Shown piece after piece: positions 5,879 to 5,987 of a DNA stretch of 5,987 nucleotides. Below the pieces are notes generated by a model. That model worked only from the letters and a program-made list of their open reading frames with translations. It did not search any database and was not told where the DNA came from. How positions within the stretch are numbered: the first letter of the stretch is position 1; every line of letters begins with the position of its first letter. The stretch is from Propionibacteriales bacterium. GTDB taxonomy: Bacteria; Actinomycetota; Actinomycetes; Propionibacteriales; Propionibacteriaceae. Where the stretch lies: assembly GCA_030453285.1 (NCBI GenBank), contig JAKDKP010000166.1, positions 1-5,987 on the forward strand, written 5' to 3'. A program made the position numbers and the translations under genes.

Positions 5879-5987
5879 ATGTGCGTTGGCCGCGTCGTGG
5901 AGAAATCCGCCGGGCTGAAACGAGCCCTGCTTGACCAGTCATTGTCTTCGGGCATCGGCAATATCTACGCTGACGAAGCGTTGTATC
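5879..5987 (+). pseudogene. mutM: MutM internal fragment (helix-two-turn-helix region), continues past window
   Basis: From about 5891 the + strand encodes [20 protein letters not shown] followed by [11 protein letters not shown], the highly conserved helix-two-turn-helix segment of MutM that precedes the catalytic-site Asn-containing GIGNIY loop. The frame runs off the window end. Upstream of about 5879 the same frame reads [10 protein letters not shown], which is not MutM, so the gene's first half (about 150 residues, including the Pro-Glu catalytic start) is absent here. An ATG happens to sit at 5879, but a product starting there would lack the catalytic N-terminus. The visible part stops about 37 residues before the point where the left-hand piece (1-236) begins in the protein, so the two cannot be aligned directly. 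It is a truncated second copy or a displaced 3' part of mutM. Confidence 0.8.

Noticed and set aside
5879..5987. ATG 5879 as the true start of a short MutM
   Set aside because: MutM needs its N-terminal Pro and Glu for catalysis. A start here would remove the entire catalytic domain, and there is no ribosome site.
1..5987. CRISPR array, tRNA, rRNA, integrase or transposase
   Set aside because: No regularly spaced repeats, no cloverleaf-like sequences, and no recombinase or DDE/serine transposase motifs were seen on either strand.

Overview
The window is GC-rich DNA, most probably from an actinobacterium. The reasons are its GC-rich codon use, the actinobacterial-type MutM tail at the left end ([17 protein letters not shown]), and two genes whose promoters sit so close to the start codon that the mRNAs should be leaderless. 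No RNA gene, CRISPR array, integrase or transposase was seen.

Layout. Bases 1-236 are the 3' end of a mutM (formamidopyrimidine-DNA glycosylase) gene on the + strand. Bases 5879-5987 are the middle of a mutM gene, also on the + strand, opening abruptly just before the helix-two-turn-helix region. The roughly 5.6 kb between them looks like an accessory, defence-type island flanked by mutM pieces in direct orientation. From left to right it holds: mntA (+), a nucleotidyltransferase antitoxin gene; a truncated hepT HEPN toxin gene (+); an Abi_2 (AbiD/AbiF-type) HEPN protein (-) with its own promoter; the last third of a UvrA-like ATPase gene (-); a small excisionase-like helix-turn-helix protein (+); a DUF4238-like gene (-) broken by an in-frame stop and a frameshift; and a full-length CoiA-like nuclease gene (-) that ends in a 4-base overlap with the DUF4238 gene.

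How the parts fit together. MntA and HepT form a known toxin-antitoxin pair, but here the toxin has lost its first half, leaving the antitoxin orphaned. The Abi_2 protein looks complete and carries the HEPN ribonuclease motif. The CoiA-like and DUF4238 genes look like one translationally coupled operon driven by an extended -10 promoter. They may be an undescribed two-gene accessory (defence) system, although the second gene is dead in this copy. Convergent gene ends at 923/1062 and 3082/3249 each carry small hairpins that could serve as terminators.

Three of the island's genes are decayed, each by a different kind of lesion (internal deletion, 5' truncation, nonsense plus frameshift). With an excisionase-like gene and no integrase, this suggests an old, degrading or non-autonomous island at mutM.
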